Of a stretch of DNA of 64,000 nt, positions 47,497 through 63,000 are shown one piece after another (position 1 is the stretch's first letter; every line of letters starts with the position of its first letter). The stretch comes from Halichondria panicea (Eukaryota > Porifera > Demospongiae > Suberitida > Halichondriidae). The position numbers were made by a program, and so were the translations under genes. The notes under the pieces were generated by a model. The model was not told where the DNA came from, searched no databases, and worked only from the letters and a program-made list of their open reading frames with translations. The stretch is taken from positions 2,928,001-2,992,000 of the forward strand of contig NC_087390.1 in the NCBI RefSeq assembly GCF_963675165.1, read 5' to 3'.

Positions 47497-50400
47497 CTAA
47501 AACCCGCTAGTGGGCCAAGTCAGGATAAGGTGGTGAGCATTGTTCTTTCTGAGGACGGGTCGGGCCACTCGGTCTTCTTGGAAGTGTAGCTCCTTCTGTT
47601 TAGAGCCAACGTTGAACACGAGAGGGTTGGCAACGATCACCTCAAGGCGTTTGCCGTATTTCCTAGGAGAAAAAATTAAAATCATTAATAACAGAGCTAC
47701 ATGTACAATAACATATAACATAGAAAGTGAAATCGGTAAAATCGGTGTGATAGAAAACCAAATTTGAATAGACCCTAAGGACCACCATTACATAATCATA
47801 TACTGTCCCTACAAACACATTACTAGCTATTAAAAGTTGCACTAGCCTACACAAATTACTACATCCAAAAGCCATATAGCAAAGATTTAATGACTTAAAC
47901 TATTTAGGTTGGATTACAAATCAACAATTTGTTCTCATGGCTAATAAACTGTGTAATTCATACAAAGAGTGCCTCACCCAAAAATAGAGGCATACACATC
48001 CCAGTAGCGTGACTTGTTAATACTATAATTTCATTTTGTTAACGAGAAAGCCGATATCACTTATTGTAATTGGGTTTGTACGGATTCTAAAGCTAGTAAG
48101 GTTAATTTTTGTTATTCTGACATTACACTCTGTGAACGTTGTGTGAGAAAAAGACAGAAAAGGACCGACAAAAACTAAATGAAAACTGAGAACCATAACA
48201 ATAAAATACGAGATTAATTGACAATTGATTGAACTGCTACAACAAATGGACGCTGGATCAATAACTACCACCCCCACACACAATCCCTCCTCTCACTATT
48301 TCACAGATGCTGTTGGCAATTACACTGAGCCCAACTTAGTTTAGCCAAAACAAGGGATAGCCCATAAAGAGATCAATCACTTTGTGACAAACTGAATTAT
48401 TGTCAGTGTTTCACCTAGAACAGAAGACCACCAATTACCACAGGAGGGTGTGGCTAATATATGGGGCTTTTGATGTGGCTTTTGATCTATAGGGATCAAG
48501 TCTCTCAACACACTGCTTCCATACAACCTGGCCACAAACACAAAACAAGGTTAGTTAGCTAAGACACAGAACTCACAACACTGCATGCAACTACTTCCTT
48601 GCTGGGGAGGTTGTTGTACCAAAACTGAGTGAAAAGCAAAATTCCCTCTGGTTGAATTATTGGCCAACCATTTCAGTTTCAAACAATATGAAAAGGGACA
48701 GACAGTCTTTCAAACAATATGAAAAGGGGCAGACGGTCAATCATGTCACTAGAGGAATCAGGCAAATGTTTTGGCACAACTGCGTTGATTTTTAGTTCCT
48801 ATGTTATTTTAGAAACAGTTGGCTCAGTTGGCTTAGTTTCACAGTAAAGCATATCTTAGCGGAATGTACGTGTACACTTCTGAGGAACATCTGTGAGATG
48901 CTAGCGGCACAGGTGGGCAGTAATAACTGGGTGAAATTACATAGTCTGTAACACAGATATAATGATAGCCCTTGGGTGCAAGTCATCTACAAAGTCATTG
49001 TAAGGATAGCACCATGCATGTAGACTATCATGTTAGTAAGGCAATACATGTAAATATTCCTGGATCACGTGCAATTAATCTACAAAGTCATAGTCATTGT
49101 AAGCTATATATAGCTACATGTAGAATATTATACATTTCTAATAACGCAATAATACATGTAAATATTTAAGCCTGGTATTGCGATGACATGTACATGTAGT
49201 AGTACAGATACTATAGACACACAATTTAATACGAAGTGAGTATTTAAATGTACAATTTAAAGACCCTATTTAATTTAACTTGCACAACGTACGTGCCGTG
49301 CATGTTTCAATACAAGCTTATCATGATAATGATTGTGTGTATTGAGCAATAGCACTATGTGCAGTGTTTTCTCAACAGGCAAAGTGCACAGAAGCCGTAA
49401 TATCAAAACTATCGTCAATAGGAGATCACAAAACAGTACACAATTCCAATAGTCAGAGCGGATAATACACTGGAAATTTATCAACCATGTACTCTAAGTT
49501 TTCAAAATAAGCGTTATTCCCAAAACCAGTCATTATATTAGTTATATCAGAATTACTGGCCGGCATGGACTTACAGCAGTACACAGATAAACACACAGCA
49601 CATGACAGAAACTTTCAACCTAAGGTTTATCTAAAATCTGTCAAAAGGTTTTCAAAGTTGACCTTTCAGGAAGGACAACATGCGTACTCATCTAGACCGT
49701 ACATCACCATTAATTTTAGTATATATATAGCACAGGGCACAGGCAGTTCTAATGAAAGGGAGCATTCCTTTGATCTGCAAACATCAATAACAACAGGATG
49801 ACACACTGCCTTCCCAATGACGTTAGTGCTTACCACCATACTGCAATAGGAGCAAGCAAAGGAACTCATCAACTGAAAAGGGAAGTACTATTGTGACAGG
49901 TGGGAAGTTAGCTAACATTAGGTAAGCAGGTTATCACAAGCTTGTCATAGGCCACAAAGGACTCTTGAATCAGATAAGCAAAGGTGCAATGTCAGTTTCA
50001 TCACAACAGTCCCAATTTCCCTGCACCTGGTGCTAATCATGCAGTTAAGCAGGACATTGCAAGTCAACTAACCATAATATTGAGCCATGTACATATGTAT
50101 ATAGGGGCACATGCACCAAAACATTGCAACATTTCCATTTCCACTGTATTCTATTCTGAGGAAAGCATGACAACACCATTTACATGTACATGCAGTTTCA
50201 TTTCACTAGCTACACCAATAAGCATCATTGAAGGCCCTAGTGGTTTTTACATATACTGTTCTCAATATGGCTGTTCACACAGGAGTCAATCACATAATTT
50301 CATAAAGGACAAAAGAGCCATCACTTAATTTGGGGATTTCTATTAGAAAGATTGGACACAACTACAAGTGGAAAGCAAGTACATATTCAACAATGTCAAC

Positions 50401-53400
50401 AAGTATTTAGTTCCCGGTACCTAGTAACCATCTGGGCTATGCTCACTCCCCCAGTAAACTAGTAAACTGCTGCCAAAAAAGCAACACTGAAAGGAACCAC
50501 GTAGGCTGGTACAATAACATGTAACTCACAATACACAATAATTATTTATGTACATTACTCGGTCAGGCATATCAAAGCTCGTTACATCACAAATGTCTAA
50601 CAATTTAATACTAGGGCCTGGGGGAAGGGTTGTTTTGGCTGGAGTGTCATGGCTCTATTGGAGAGGTCATACAGGCTAGTGGAGGGGGACAGTGCTGAAA
50701 CATAACAGTTATCTATCAGCTAACACTTCTTACGTAGGCACGGACTCTCACTAGCAAACACACTACAGTATGTGTACCTAACCCCCCCGCACACAAACAC
50801 ATGCACCGTTAAAACACACACACACACACACACACACACATCTCTACACAGTTACACTAATACACACATATAAACGATCAATTAAGCTTCTCAGCAAGGC
50901 CAAGGCAGAGCTATGAACAGAGATTCAAGCCAATTCAACTCTCAATGCTAATTAATGTAGGTATGTGCATGTATGGTAACTACATCTCTCTCACCTTTGA
51001 CAGATCTGACAGAGGACTGCTAGCAGCTCGGCGACTCTGTTCTCTTTTAGTGGGTTCACAATGTAGAAGACGAGGTCCTTGCGATTCTCAAAGTGAATTA
51101 TCATCCCTTGATCGAGGGAGGGGCTAACACTGATCCCTGTTATCGTGGTGAGGAGGAGAGGGGACTTCTTGCGTTGGAACTGTTTACGAGGATCAAGTTT
51201 GAAGATTTCTATGTCTGTGATCAGTAGAGCTCTTTCTTGGACCTTCCCACGCTTGTTGATCTGTGTGTGTGTATGAGGTGAGGGGGAAGGCCGTGATGTA
51301 TGTGAGGTCCATGACAGGGTTGGGGTGCATAGTGTGTGTGTGTGTGTGTAGGGTCCTGACGGAGTACATAGTGTGTGTGTGTGTAGGGTCCTGACGGGGT
51401 ACATAGTATGTGTGTGTAGATGAGAGGATGCAGCTGTATCAATGTAGATGTACCTATGAATGAGTGTAGGTAGTTCAAACCAGCATGGTGTACATTTATC
51501 TAAGTTGAAAGTTCACATCAATATTAAAGATTTTTCACCACATGAAAGCATTGTTTACAGTCAACTTCCCACATCAAAGGAAACCAGTACATACTTGTTT
51601 AGCTCACTCCCGATACACACCAGCTGACAAGAGGCCTCTAAACATTACATCATTACACTAGACATTTGTAGCAATGGTACAAGTGTAACTGTATACCTTA
51701 GTGAGCACATGTTTGTAAGAGCACTGAAAACATTCCATATGTATATGTGCATACGCTCAAAAACAAGTCTCCATCTATAGGTCAACAACAGCTGCAACAG
51801 TGCTGGCTCTTTTGAGTCAATTCCGTTCAAAAGGAGATAAAAGATGTTCTATTTACCCCTTTACTGATGGAGCTCAGTTAACAAAAAATTGTTGTCGTTA
51901 AATTTCAATTTAGTCTTTGACGAGATTTAAATTGCTTTCTTTGTTGTACCTATAGAAACGTCACCGGCAACAAAGAAATATTGATTAAGCTTTGCTAGAT
52001 AAAGTTCCAGTCGCTAAAAGAATGCTTTCATTGTTGTTTGTTGCATGTACAAGGCTTGCAATTAGACCTGGAATAGCTGACCGATTACTGCAAAACACAC
52101 ACCATTAGAGGGAAATTGATCTAAAAAGCAATCTTTCCAGGCACTTACCCAGAGGAAACTAACCACACACCCCCACCCACAAAGCGGACTAATAGCACAG
52201 TGTACGCAAGTGCTGAGAGAATATTTATAGAGATACATATATGATATTTCATCCGAGGGGGGGCCATTAAGAAATTTTACAGTGCATTAGGTTACCCGAT
52301 GAGAGGTGACGTCTTCACACAATACAATTAAGCCATTAGTAACTATCTCAACTGAAATTTCTTCAGCGATAGATCTTTACAACAAAAAATCCACCAATCC
52401 CACAACTATACTTTCAAAAAATTCAAAACAACTCGAGGCCCTTATTCAAAGGGGTATACCACACACATACAAGAATGCTCACACATGCAAGAGCAGGCCA
52501 TTAACTAGTACATGCATGTACAGTGTAAGTCCATTAACTTTGGTGAATACATGTAGCTCCACCACACTTTCTAAGGCTGTACCTGGGTGTGTGCCCACCA
52601 CATATATTCTACCAAACCACACACTGGCTGCTGTCTAAGAGCTACACAGCCACTTTTCACATAGAGACTAGTCTAGAAGATTGAGGCCTAATGTTGTTAG
52701 GGCAATGTTTGGCTGTGTTTAGAACAGATGGTATTACCATTAGAATACATCATCTTGAGGTCTGCTACATAACTTAACATCTTAGCTTTACACATAATAA
52801 CGTTTGGATGTGAAACTTGTACATGTACACAACTGGGGTTGTGCTTTCAGAATCCCATAATTTCAGTCTGGGTGTGGCATGAAATATCTGACCAGGGAGG
52901 CTACTATCAGAGGCTATTAGTATCATATCTTAGCTTTACACATAATGAAATTTGGATGTGAAGTACATGTACACAACTGAGGTTGTGTGTTCAGAATCCC
53001 ATAATTCCAGTCTGGGTGTGGCATGAAATATCTGATGAGGGCGGCTACTATCAGAGGCTAATTAGTATCATTAGCAGTCATTTGATGTTGGCTGACCTAA
53101 GCTTATAGAGAGACTATCAAATAGCAACCATTCTACTCAAATTACAAAAGTCCATCACTCCCTCATACACCAATACAAATATATACAGTACTATGTTCAC
53201 GTACAGTACAGGAGATATGGATATACTCTCAGTCCATATATACACATACAACCACGGGGAATCAACTATGAAATCAGGGAAATTTGAAACCATTCACAGT
53301 CGTAAAACAGGGATTGTACAGACAACTTCTAAAGGCTGGTATGCATTCTTAAGGATTATGCGTGGATATATCTCGGCGGACGTGTTCTCGCCATAGTGCT

Positions 53401-56400
53401 ATAGCAAGGAATGCTGAGTATGAGTTATGCTAGGACAGTCAGGAGTGGTGGGAAATAATTAAGAGCAGCTGGCATTTGTTTCTTGTCTGAAATAACAGCT
53501 CATCTCACACATCTTGTAGACCCATTAACATACCTCTCTCTCAAGCTTTCAGAAAACCAGCAATTAGAACACAGAATTGATACACAGACAGTACAGTACA
53601 CAACAGTACTACTGTACATACATGTACTACAGTCATGTTTACTACTTAAGTAAAGCATTTTTGAAGTTCCTTGGTCTATAATCATGATTTTCTGAAAGCT
53701 TGGAGTGAGATGTACATCCTTTTTTCCATGTGGTCATGGTTTTTTTTTATCTAAATAAGAAATTACTGTCCATTGAGTTTTTTTTAGCATAATTACTAAA
53801 AAAGCCGACTCAAAATACAAGAGATATCCAACGTTAACTGAAGCATATCTTTGAACAGGCCAACATAAGTAACACGAATCCCGCTGGTTCAATCGTACTA
53901 ATTTTCTAAAAGCTTAGCTTAATTTATGGATTAGTAAGTGAATATCCCGGGGCTACTTATCGAAACTAACAAGTTACCTTCATGGTAGCGCAGGAGAAGA
54001 GGACTTTCTCAAAGGTGTGAGAGCGTCGTAGGTGTGTGAGGGAGGTCTCAAACGCCTGGTGGTTGGAGTTCTCGGTCTGTGAGGGTATCAAATAGTGCAT
54101 GGTACGTGACAACGACCACATCAAAGGATGGGCATGTAGGAAATGACAACATCAAAGGCACATCATTATACATTAGTGAAGGAATAGGGACTCAATCGAT
54201 GGAAAAACACATTACATCATTGGACTGTGCATCCACACTCACACCCACCCACACACTACTCATACTCACACCCACACACACTACTCATACCCACACCCAC
54301 ACACATACTCACACCCACACACACTACTCACACTCACTACTCATACTCACACCCACACACACTACTCACACCCACACCCACACCACTCACCGACATGTTG
54401 AGGTAGCTGCCGCTCCACTTTCTATTGTAGCCCCAGTTGGGTCTGCGTTGCTCGAGTGCTCCGAACGCCACTGCCTTGAGCTGCACCTCGGGGCGATCTC
54501 GCACAGGGATACGAAGGAGGATCACCTTGGCACGCCACCTGAGAACACAGAGGAGAGCATGAGTGCGTGAGTGTAACAAACATGTATGCAAAACAGTTGA
54601 ACCAGTAGAGGTTTGCATGACTTAATTATTACACAGTAATTAAATCAAAGCGGCACTCAAATATAGGTGCCAATTAGACATTGCACTCCAATTTTTCTGG
54701 AACATGTAGTCTTAATTGCAAACGTAATTATTTTTAGTAGCGCTTTGATTACTGTAATACGTGGTGGTGTAAAACCGTGTGATTATATACGATAGAGTAA
54801 TAGAGCGTGTGGAGAGTTGTGGGTTGTCAAGTGTACGAGTACGTATAGCTGCAAGACATAGCAGAGCTAGCGGAGGTACTCGTAGACAGACAGTCATCCA
54901 TTGTTACGGATAACCCACTGCCAGCTATTAAAAGCAGCACACACACACACACACACCACACATATAGGCCCTTACAGCAATGCCAGAAAGTGGGGGAGAG
55001 AGATAGAGCGAACATTTATGGCTACTATTTTGTACACACTCATTGAGAAATAATTAACTCAAAGTAAACAAAATAATTACAAAGCAAGTCACTAGTAGCT
55101 ACCTACTTAGAATGTAAACAGAACAGAGTAAAGGGATTATTATAATTTCCGGAGGTACATGTATAAACACTCAAAAAGTTGTTTGTCAATCAGTATACCT
55201 GCAATAAAAGCTGTGCTTATTAGCAAATTGATACCGTCCAAATTCACTACAACAGGTGGTCTCCATTGGCACACTCGATAGCTTGAGGGCAATAACAGAG
55301 GGCGGCCATTAACTGATACTAATTAAATTAGCTATAAGCCTTTTTTGTTTGTTTTTGTTGATGGTAAATGTTACCACCAGCTGTACAGATATGCTCCAAT
55401 GCACAATATTGTCAGTAGATTGCTATCACTAGTATCCTGTGTACATGTGATCACACCTAGTGTTTCGCGCTGCACTAAGCAAAGCCTTGTAAAGTGAATA
55501 CTTGAAATCAGTAAGATTACTGACAAGCCTATTGAAGAGGATATATGATCGTGAGGATCAATTCATTTCAGTTTAACATTCCAGCATTTTTTTGGTGAAA
55601 AGAATTTAAGGTATGGCTACTGCAAGGAATTTAGAGCACACACTGTATTTCTCGCACACTACACTTTGTTGAAATACTGAGAATGTGAAGGCAAGCAACA
55701 CTGGGTTTTGTTTACAGTACGTATAGCAGCACGTTTTAAGAAGAAATGGGTAAATAATTATAACCGACAGCCAGACATGGTTACGCAACACAGGGGCAAA
55801 GAAACGTGTCCACCCACCCAATGTTATGGGGAGTGTGCAACAAAATCTGGTCATTGAAAGCACTGCCTCAGGACACTAGTAACATGAGCTCCATAACATT
55901 TTGTCTGAGTCCCCTAGTTACACTAGTGAGAGTAGGTGACCAGCTACAAACAACTGTCTGGTGGTGGTACAGTGATAGCTAGAGAGTGGTTGAATCCCAC
56001 ATTCTTCAAAGGAAGAATTGAATTTACATTTTGAGCAAATTTGATTTGATTAGGAGTTTTAAATGTGGGAACTGTAGCTCCCTACCAAAAACATTACTCA
56101 TAATCCATCCCATACCCTTCCCAAAAACACTACTCATAATCCATCCCATACCCTTCAATGAAGATCAAATTAGTAAAAGGATATGTAAAGAGAGGCCACC
56201 TAGTGAAGCTGCTCCAGAGACAACTCTAGAGACAGCAGCCTAAAGGGAGTCCCAGGCTGGACCACAGTGTGAGTTAGAGTGACTCAATTGAGGCCACTAG
56301 CTTACACAGAGACACTCTCAAAGGACATTCTCAGGATAATGGAGATAGTGTACTACCAACTAGCCCAGAGGAATGTTGTTGATCAGTGAGGGAAAATCTA

Positions 56401-57000
56401 CTGTTTCCTAGAGTACTCTTATCAGGCAACTCCACAGCTGTCCCTATATACACAGGAGGGAGGGGTTGGACAAGTGTGAACCCTTGTGTAACAAAATTGA
56501 ATTCTTAAATTAGCCTCACTTTTTCTCCAATAGAGCATATTTTGCGTGGGAAATCATCTAGAAAGGAGGTTTTGTGTACCACAACTGAAGCTATCCTTGA
56601 GATTGTAAGCACTTCCAATAGGTTTGTGAGCTACTACTACTAGTCACACAGACTGCATGAATGTCTGGAGCTAAGAGAGATTCTACTGCCGATATGACTC
56701 TCATTATCAGCTTACAGCATGCCGGTACTTCAAAGAGTACTGGGAAGCTACACTTCTGCTTTCAGACTTCTCTGAATATCTAGTAACGAGTAATTTAGTC
56801 GACACATCGAACTGAAATGTAAAAAAAATTGCTTGACTCAGCAATATTCAATATTTGGGCTCGTGTGATGTTGTCCGGTCCTACACAATGCTCACACTAT
56901 TTTAACCTTCGTATAAAAGAGCAAGTATTTTGTTGGATTATTAATTTTGTTGTAATAATACAGTGTCCACAAACAACTTACAGTGTGTATAATTATAATA

Positions 57001-57074
<74 letters not shown>

Positions 57075-60000
57075 ACCTGGCGTGTATCTGCATGGCATAG
57101 GCAATGAATGTGTGGAGGACTTGAGGGGGGGTGGGCCACTCTACACTCTTACCAAGGTCCGGCATCTCCCGAACACGTCTGCAGAGAAACAATACGCAAT
57201 GATAATTATAACAAAATGAGCAGTACGTATCATTATATATATACGATAAAGTACGTACAGTGGGTAATTTTCGGGGGCGGGGGTAAAATATTCATTATTT
57301 TCGTGGGCAAGCTGACCTCCACAACAATTTTTCCCCATGAAAACATAGGTGTGGTTTACCTGAATGCAGTGCAGGCAATGAACATTTTACTCGCACAAAT
57401 CACTGTGTTCGAGTTGAACGAATTTTTTAACCCATGAAAATTACCCGCTATACGGTAAAACATGTAACTAAGGCATGTACTATTCCAGGAACATACATAG
57501 GAAATAGTTACTCCTGCAGATATTTAAAATACCTCGTTAACAAGCTATATACACCTGTAAGTATACACATGCAAGTATATACGTACAGTTTATATTAACA
57601 GCTTAAACAAGTTTCGAGATTTGTACAATAACATAACGCCACCCACGCAATCCCGTGTATTACACAGCTGTCAACAAGCACCAGCGTCAGCAGTACGTGC
57701 TAAAATGGAATCTACATGTATAATAATAACAATTTCACAACTCATGACCAGCACAACAGCGTGTACTACATGTATTATATACATCCTTGTTAGAATATCC
57801 CAATAGTCACAAGGTGAGGAAATGACCCACCATACTGCAGCATTATCATAAGGTGCTTATCGTATATAGTACATAGAACGTGACATGTTGTCACTTCATG
57901 AATCAGTAAAATCTGACTTCACCAAAGGTTCCCAAAATAAGCACGCTGCTGCTGTTTATTCGGCCATTATAATTATGCACTGATCATGATTCCATAAAGC
58001 TACCAATAGAGGAAAACAAGCAGGAAACACATACACAGGTGTTTGCACAGTCAAACAACAGGATTTGGTAAAGCCCAATAACAAACAAAAGGGTACAGTA
58101 ACACACATGATTATTACATCATAGAAATATACTGTACATGCACATGTACATGTAGATGACATGCTCAATGGCTTCACACCTGACATGGTATGTTTACCAG
58201 CACCATATAATAATATCAATTAACTACTTCCAAATGCAGGTGCTATACATGGATGGGGACTAACTTTAAAGGAAATATCTCATTAACTAGAACAGAGAGT
58301 GTGTAACATGTGCTTTGTGTGTACGTCCTTCCGACATGGGCGACAGTTAACAAGCCGTGCATGGTTTGGTTTACTAGGAATACCTTTTGATATAAGATAC
58401 GAAATTACAACCTAACTAGGCAAGCTACGTGAGTAGATGTGAACACAGTATGTAACAAGGAACGTGTACGTGCTGGTGAGCTGGGTGTGCCATACATGTA
58501 CATGTACATGTACATGCATGTGCACACTTGGTTGCAGACTTGCTGACAAACATGCACCTACATTAACTGTTCATGGAATGTGAACAGAAAAGAGCGAAGT
58601 AAGCTATTTGTACGTGAATAGAAACCTCCGTCTTTAGGTTGTCCTTTTCGGTAGTTCCTTTGTATAAAAGAGAGGTGACACATGCACCTACACATTAACT
58701 GTTTATGTGAACAGAAGAGTGAAATTACTAGGCACAAGCTATTTGTACGTGAATAGACATGATTTATTATTCCACACTACAAATTCATTGTATAGAATTT
58801 AAAAACACAATTTCCAAAGAATTAAGCAGTTGATAACACTATACAGTGCCCAATCAAACACAACACTGACAGACAGTGGAGAATGCACGTACATGCACGT
58901 ACGCACAACACATGCACATACATGTACATGTACATGCATGTACGCATTCCCCGTTCACCTGGTAATTACCCGAGGTGTTTAAAACAATAAGGAAATGACC
59001 TTTCAACATTACAGCTAGGTGGTTATTATAAACCCAGAAGTGCAACTTACTTGAACAGAGACGTGATTCCAAGCAGGAATGACTTCAGTTTGTATCGTCT
59101 GTAGTAGGCGACGATGGTGGCTATGGCTTTGACCCTCTTCAGGCGGAGTCGAACCATCATCCCACGAGTGAACTATATGTGTGGAGGGGGAGGGGTGACA
59201 CACGCACAATAGAGGGAGAGGGGGAGGGGTTACACACGTACAATAGAGGGAGAGGGAGGGGGGAACATGCAATGGGAATCGTGTGGGGGGACATGTGATA
59301 ATTCCAGGAATAAGAGATTAATTTGTACAAGAGAATGTATCCAATTTCAGTAACAACACAGGAAGCAATCAATAATTCCCTTATTCTACCACCCATGCAT
59401 TTTGGAGTGAATCCAATTCTTCTGCATATTCGCAAACGTTTATTTTCGTCCCTAGAAAGGTTTCGCTAGCAAAACATTGTTACAGCTCGGTACAGTATGT
59501 CTTAATTAATTAAGATCAAGAGGGTTTGTATGTAAATAAACGACCTACGTACATGTAGGTGATATAATTAACTCACTTTCTGAATGATAAGTACCACTTT
59601 CGGCAGTTTGTCCAGTCTCACTCTCTCCAGCTGAGTCAGCGTTTGTGGTGACCGGATGAATATCTTTGTTTTTCCATATGCAGTGTCCTCGAAAAGTTTG
59701 ATGTTCCGAATGATGAGTTCGCACGCCTTACGGGCGGAGCCAGTGTACGAGGGCCAAGTATCAGAGCATGTCACCTTGTACCTAGAAAGAGGGGGGGGGG
59801 GTGATTTTCACACAGCAGCAGTTGAAAAAAGGGGACTGTATTAAGTTCGGTAAAATGGAAATACTATCTTACCTCTGAGCGAATCTTTCGTAGGGTTGTC
59901 TGTTGGCAAAGCCCGCCCTCCTCACCCGAACGTTCTCCATTAGTCCGAGGTAGCTGACTTGATGGTGACATCTCTTGTCATCAAAGCCTCGAGAGGACTT

Positions 60001-63000
60001 GATGTCGTTGGGCTTGATGCAGCGGACGTAGTACGGGTCCTTCGTCTTGAGATTGTCCACCAACGCTATCATAGACTCCTGGACAGTGTCATGTGATCAG
60101 AGGGGTTAGCCACGTGACAGCAAAGACAAGCCATGTGGACAAGGACGAATGCATATAGTACAATAAGAAGGTTTGGAATGGAAATAGATTAGGGAGTCGC
60201 ATACCGTTTATCTTCTAATTTATCAAACACTTTTAATTATCTCGGGCACTTTTCGTTGATACAGCGGACACTCTGGTGCTTTAATTTTACATTTGTCTGA
60301 CAATACCGAGATACATTCCAAGCGAGAGTACTGCAAGTTAGAGTTTTAGATAGCTAGAGTAGCTAGTGCAACTATTCAGTCGCACACCATTCTATTAAAC
60401 TTACATGTAGCTATCTATTAAACTTAGCGAGCTTTTATTCCGGACACTTAGCAAGCTCTATAAAAATCTGTTCCAATTATACTCGGACAATTTTCAAAAT
60501 CTTAAAACTATTATACGGTATTGTCATTGATAATGATACTGTTTATTTTGCCCTACATAGAACACCAGAAGAAATTCAACTTAATGTTTGTACCCTACTG
60601 ATTCCTATATATCTTGTGTACCCCCCTCCTCCTCCAGCTGTATGACTGGATGGTGGTGAATAAGATAGCAGTGATGGATGTGCTCAGAGAACAAGACAAA
60701 GAGAGGTGATTCACACATACAATCTAATGTTTCTATAATAATTTCCTCTGGGTGAGGATTAAAACATGTTTAGCTGACTCAGCATTAATAAACCTAACAT
60801 GGTAGGGGAGTAGATGCTCAGTGTATAGCATATTACTAATCACATAGGATATGTAACACTCAATGACATGGATTATATCTCAGCAATTCTCTGATGCATA
60901 ATTAGAGTATTAGTCAGCCACCAATGGTTTTGTTACCTTAAATCTTGAACCTGCCGATTTTGGTCTCTTGGTAACCTCGGTAACGGCCTGAGCGCCCTCG
61001 GGCCATTGCTCCTTCAATAGAGCATGATCACTGTGTGTTCGTGTGTGTGAGGGGTAGGAAGTTATGATTGTGGGTAATTGCTTTGTCTGGACAATCAGGC
61101 TCTAAGTCCAAGCGCTCAGTCAGGACTTCGCCCACAAATATACAGAGGGACATTTTTAGAGGCCACAAAATGGACTCCACAAAACACAATAAACAATTAT
61201 TAGGAAGGTTTCTTGAGGCCCTATACATTAATTTTGCATAAGTAGCCATATACATGCACCATATAGCGGGTAACAGAGGGCTACGAGGCGGGAGGTTGGT
61301 GGGTAGTGAGACTTCAGACTTGAAACGCAGACCCACTCTGCCTTTGTTTGGTTTTCTACACTCACAAGCACTTTGTACATGTTTGTTGCAGGTCTATTTC
61401 GAGGGTATAAATGTTCGCGGTTCTCGCTGATTAAGCATCATAATTTTATACTTGAGCACGAATTTAATATAATCGCAGTGCAGTTGCTATTCCGCGAAAA
61501 TTAAATCTGCGAAAGTTTATACCCTCGAAATATACCCTGCAAATATACTCGCTATACATGTACGTACAGCACACACTTGGCTCACCTGTTGTAGAGGAGT
61601 CTCTTGAAGTCCTGGTAGATAGGGTCCTTGTTCTTGTCAATGAACCCAGTCACGTTGTACCTGTAGGGCGGACGAAAGAGGGAGGGGGGGGGGGGGGCAA
61701 AACAAGTTAATAAAATAAAGATTGCATAATTTACTAAGGTAATACGTCAAACTCATGAGCAGGACTTTTCTGCCATTTAACATTTACCCCCACAGTCTAC
61801 ATGTAAGTCACATGTTATTATATAGAATGTATACACACATGTATATGATCGTATTGCCACGTATACGTAGCTGGTTATTTCAAAATTTAGTTGCCTCAAA
61901 AATTGGTTTACTTCCGGTTGAAAGACCGCTCTACTATAGGGGTGTGGTTATTTGAACTCTCTCCTCGAAAATAAAACCAGTGAAATGTTTAGAGCAATCT
62001 GCGAAAATGTAGTGCCTCGAATATAATCCGCCGCTATACGGTAGTTAAAATCCAATTGACAGACATAGCCCTGGGGTAGCAACCCATGCATTGCATTGCC
62101 CCCCACAACCGTCGCTAACAAACCTCACCCTGCCCTGCAGCCCACCAATTAAAACCCAATATCAACAAATCAATTAAGATACAGATTGTGAAAACCTGCA
62201 AAGCTTTTGAGGTGGACTGCCCATGCCAGACTTTAAGGCTCTCAATGGGCCAGAAAATTTCCTCTAAGGTGGCCATAATTGATGCTTAATGAACCCAACC
62301 CTGAAACACACCAAGAACACACACTTCCAACACACTGCCGCTTCTTTCACTATAAACAAGTATATAAACATTATCATACTTTTTCGAAATAAGGCTCCCC
62401 CCTTCTAATTACGCGCCACCTAGACCCGTAATAATTATAGTATCACATAATTTTTTTTCTTGTTTGCATACACTCAATCTAGTCTCGCAAATTTAAAAAA
62501 AGCGGCGCATTATTTGGAAGAATAACGGTACTTTATACACATACAGTTAGTGTGTATCATCTAGCCCCTCCCGCCCCCTCCTCCGCTTACGTTACGTTCC
62601 CAGCGTAGTGTTTGATCTGGAAATGCTCGTCCCTCTCCAAGTCCTTGTTGGTCGGGTCCAGCTGACGACTCGTGTAGTGGGCGTGGACTTTGTACCTCTC
62701 GTCCATTGCATGCAGGAAATGCTACACAGGGTGGTGGGTACAAGCATTCGTACAAATCAGTTACACCGCTATAGTGCTGAGGTATTTAAACGAAAACCAT
62801 GTAATAACAAAATATCCAGGAATCCTTAACGTTAGTTTAATTTCCTACTACTCTTCACCTACAAAACAGAGCTCTCGTGAATTCATGCTCATAGTTGGAC
62901 TTCACCATGGTTACAAGTTCCACCTACCTTGTCAGTGACGGTGCCCACAAGGAAGCAGGCTTCGTCCAGTAGAGCAATCACTCCCGTCTGCTTCACTTCC

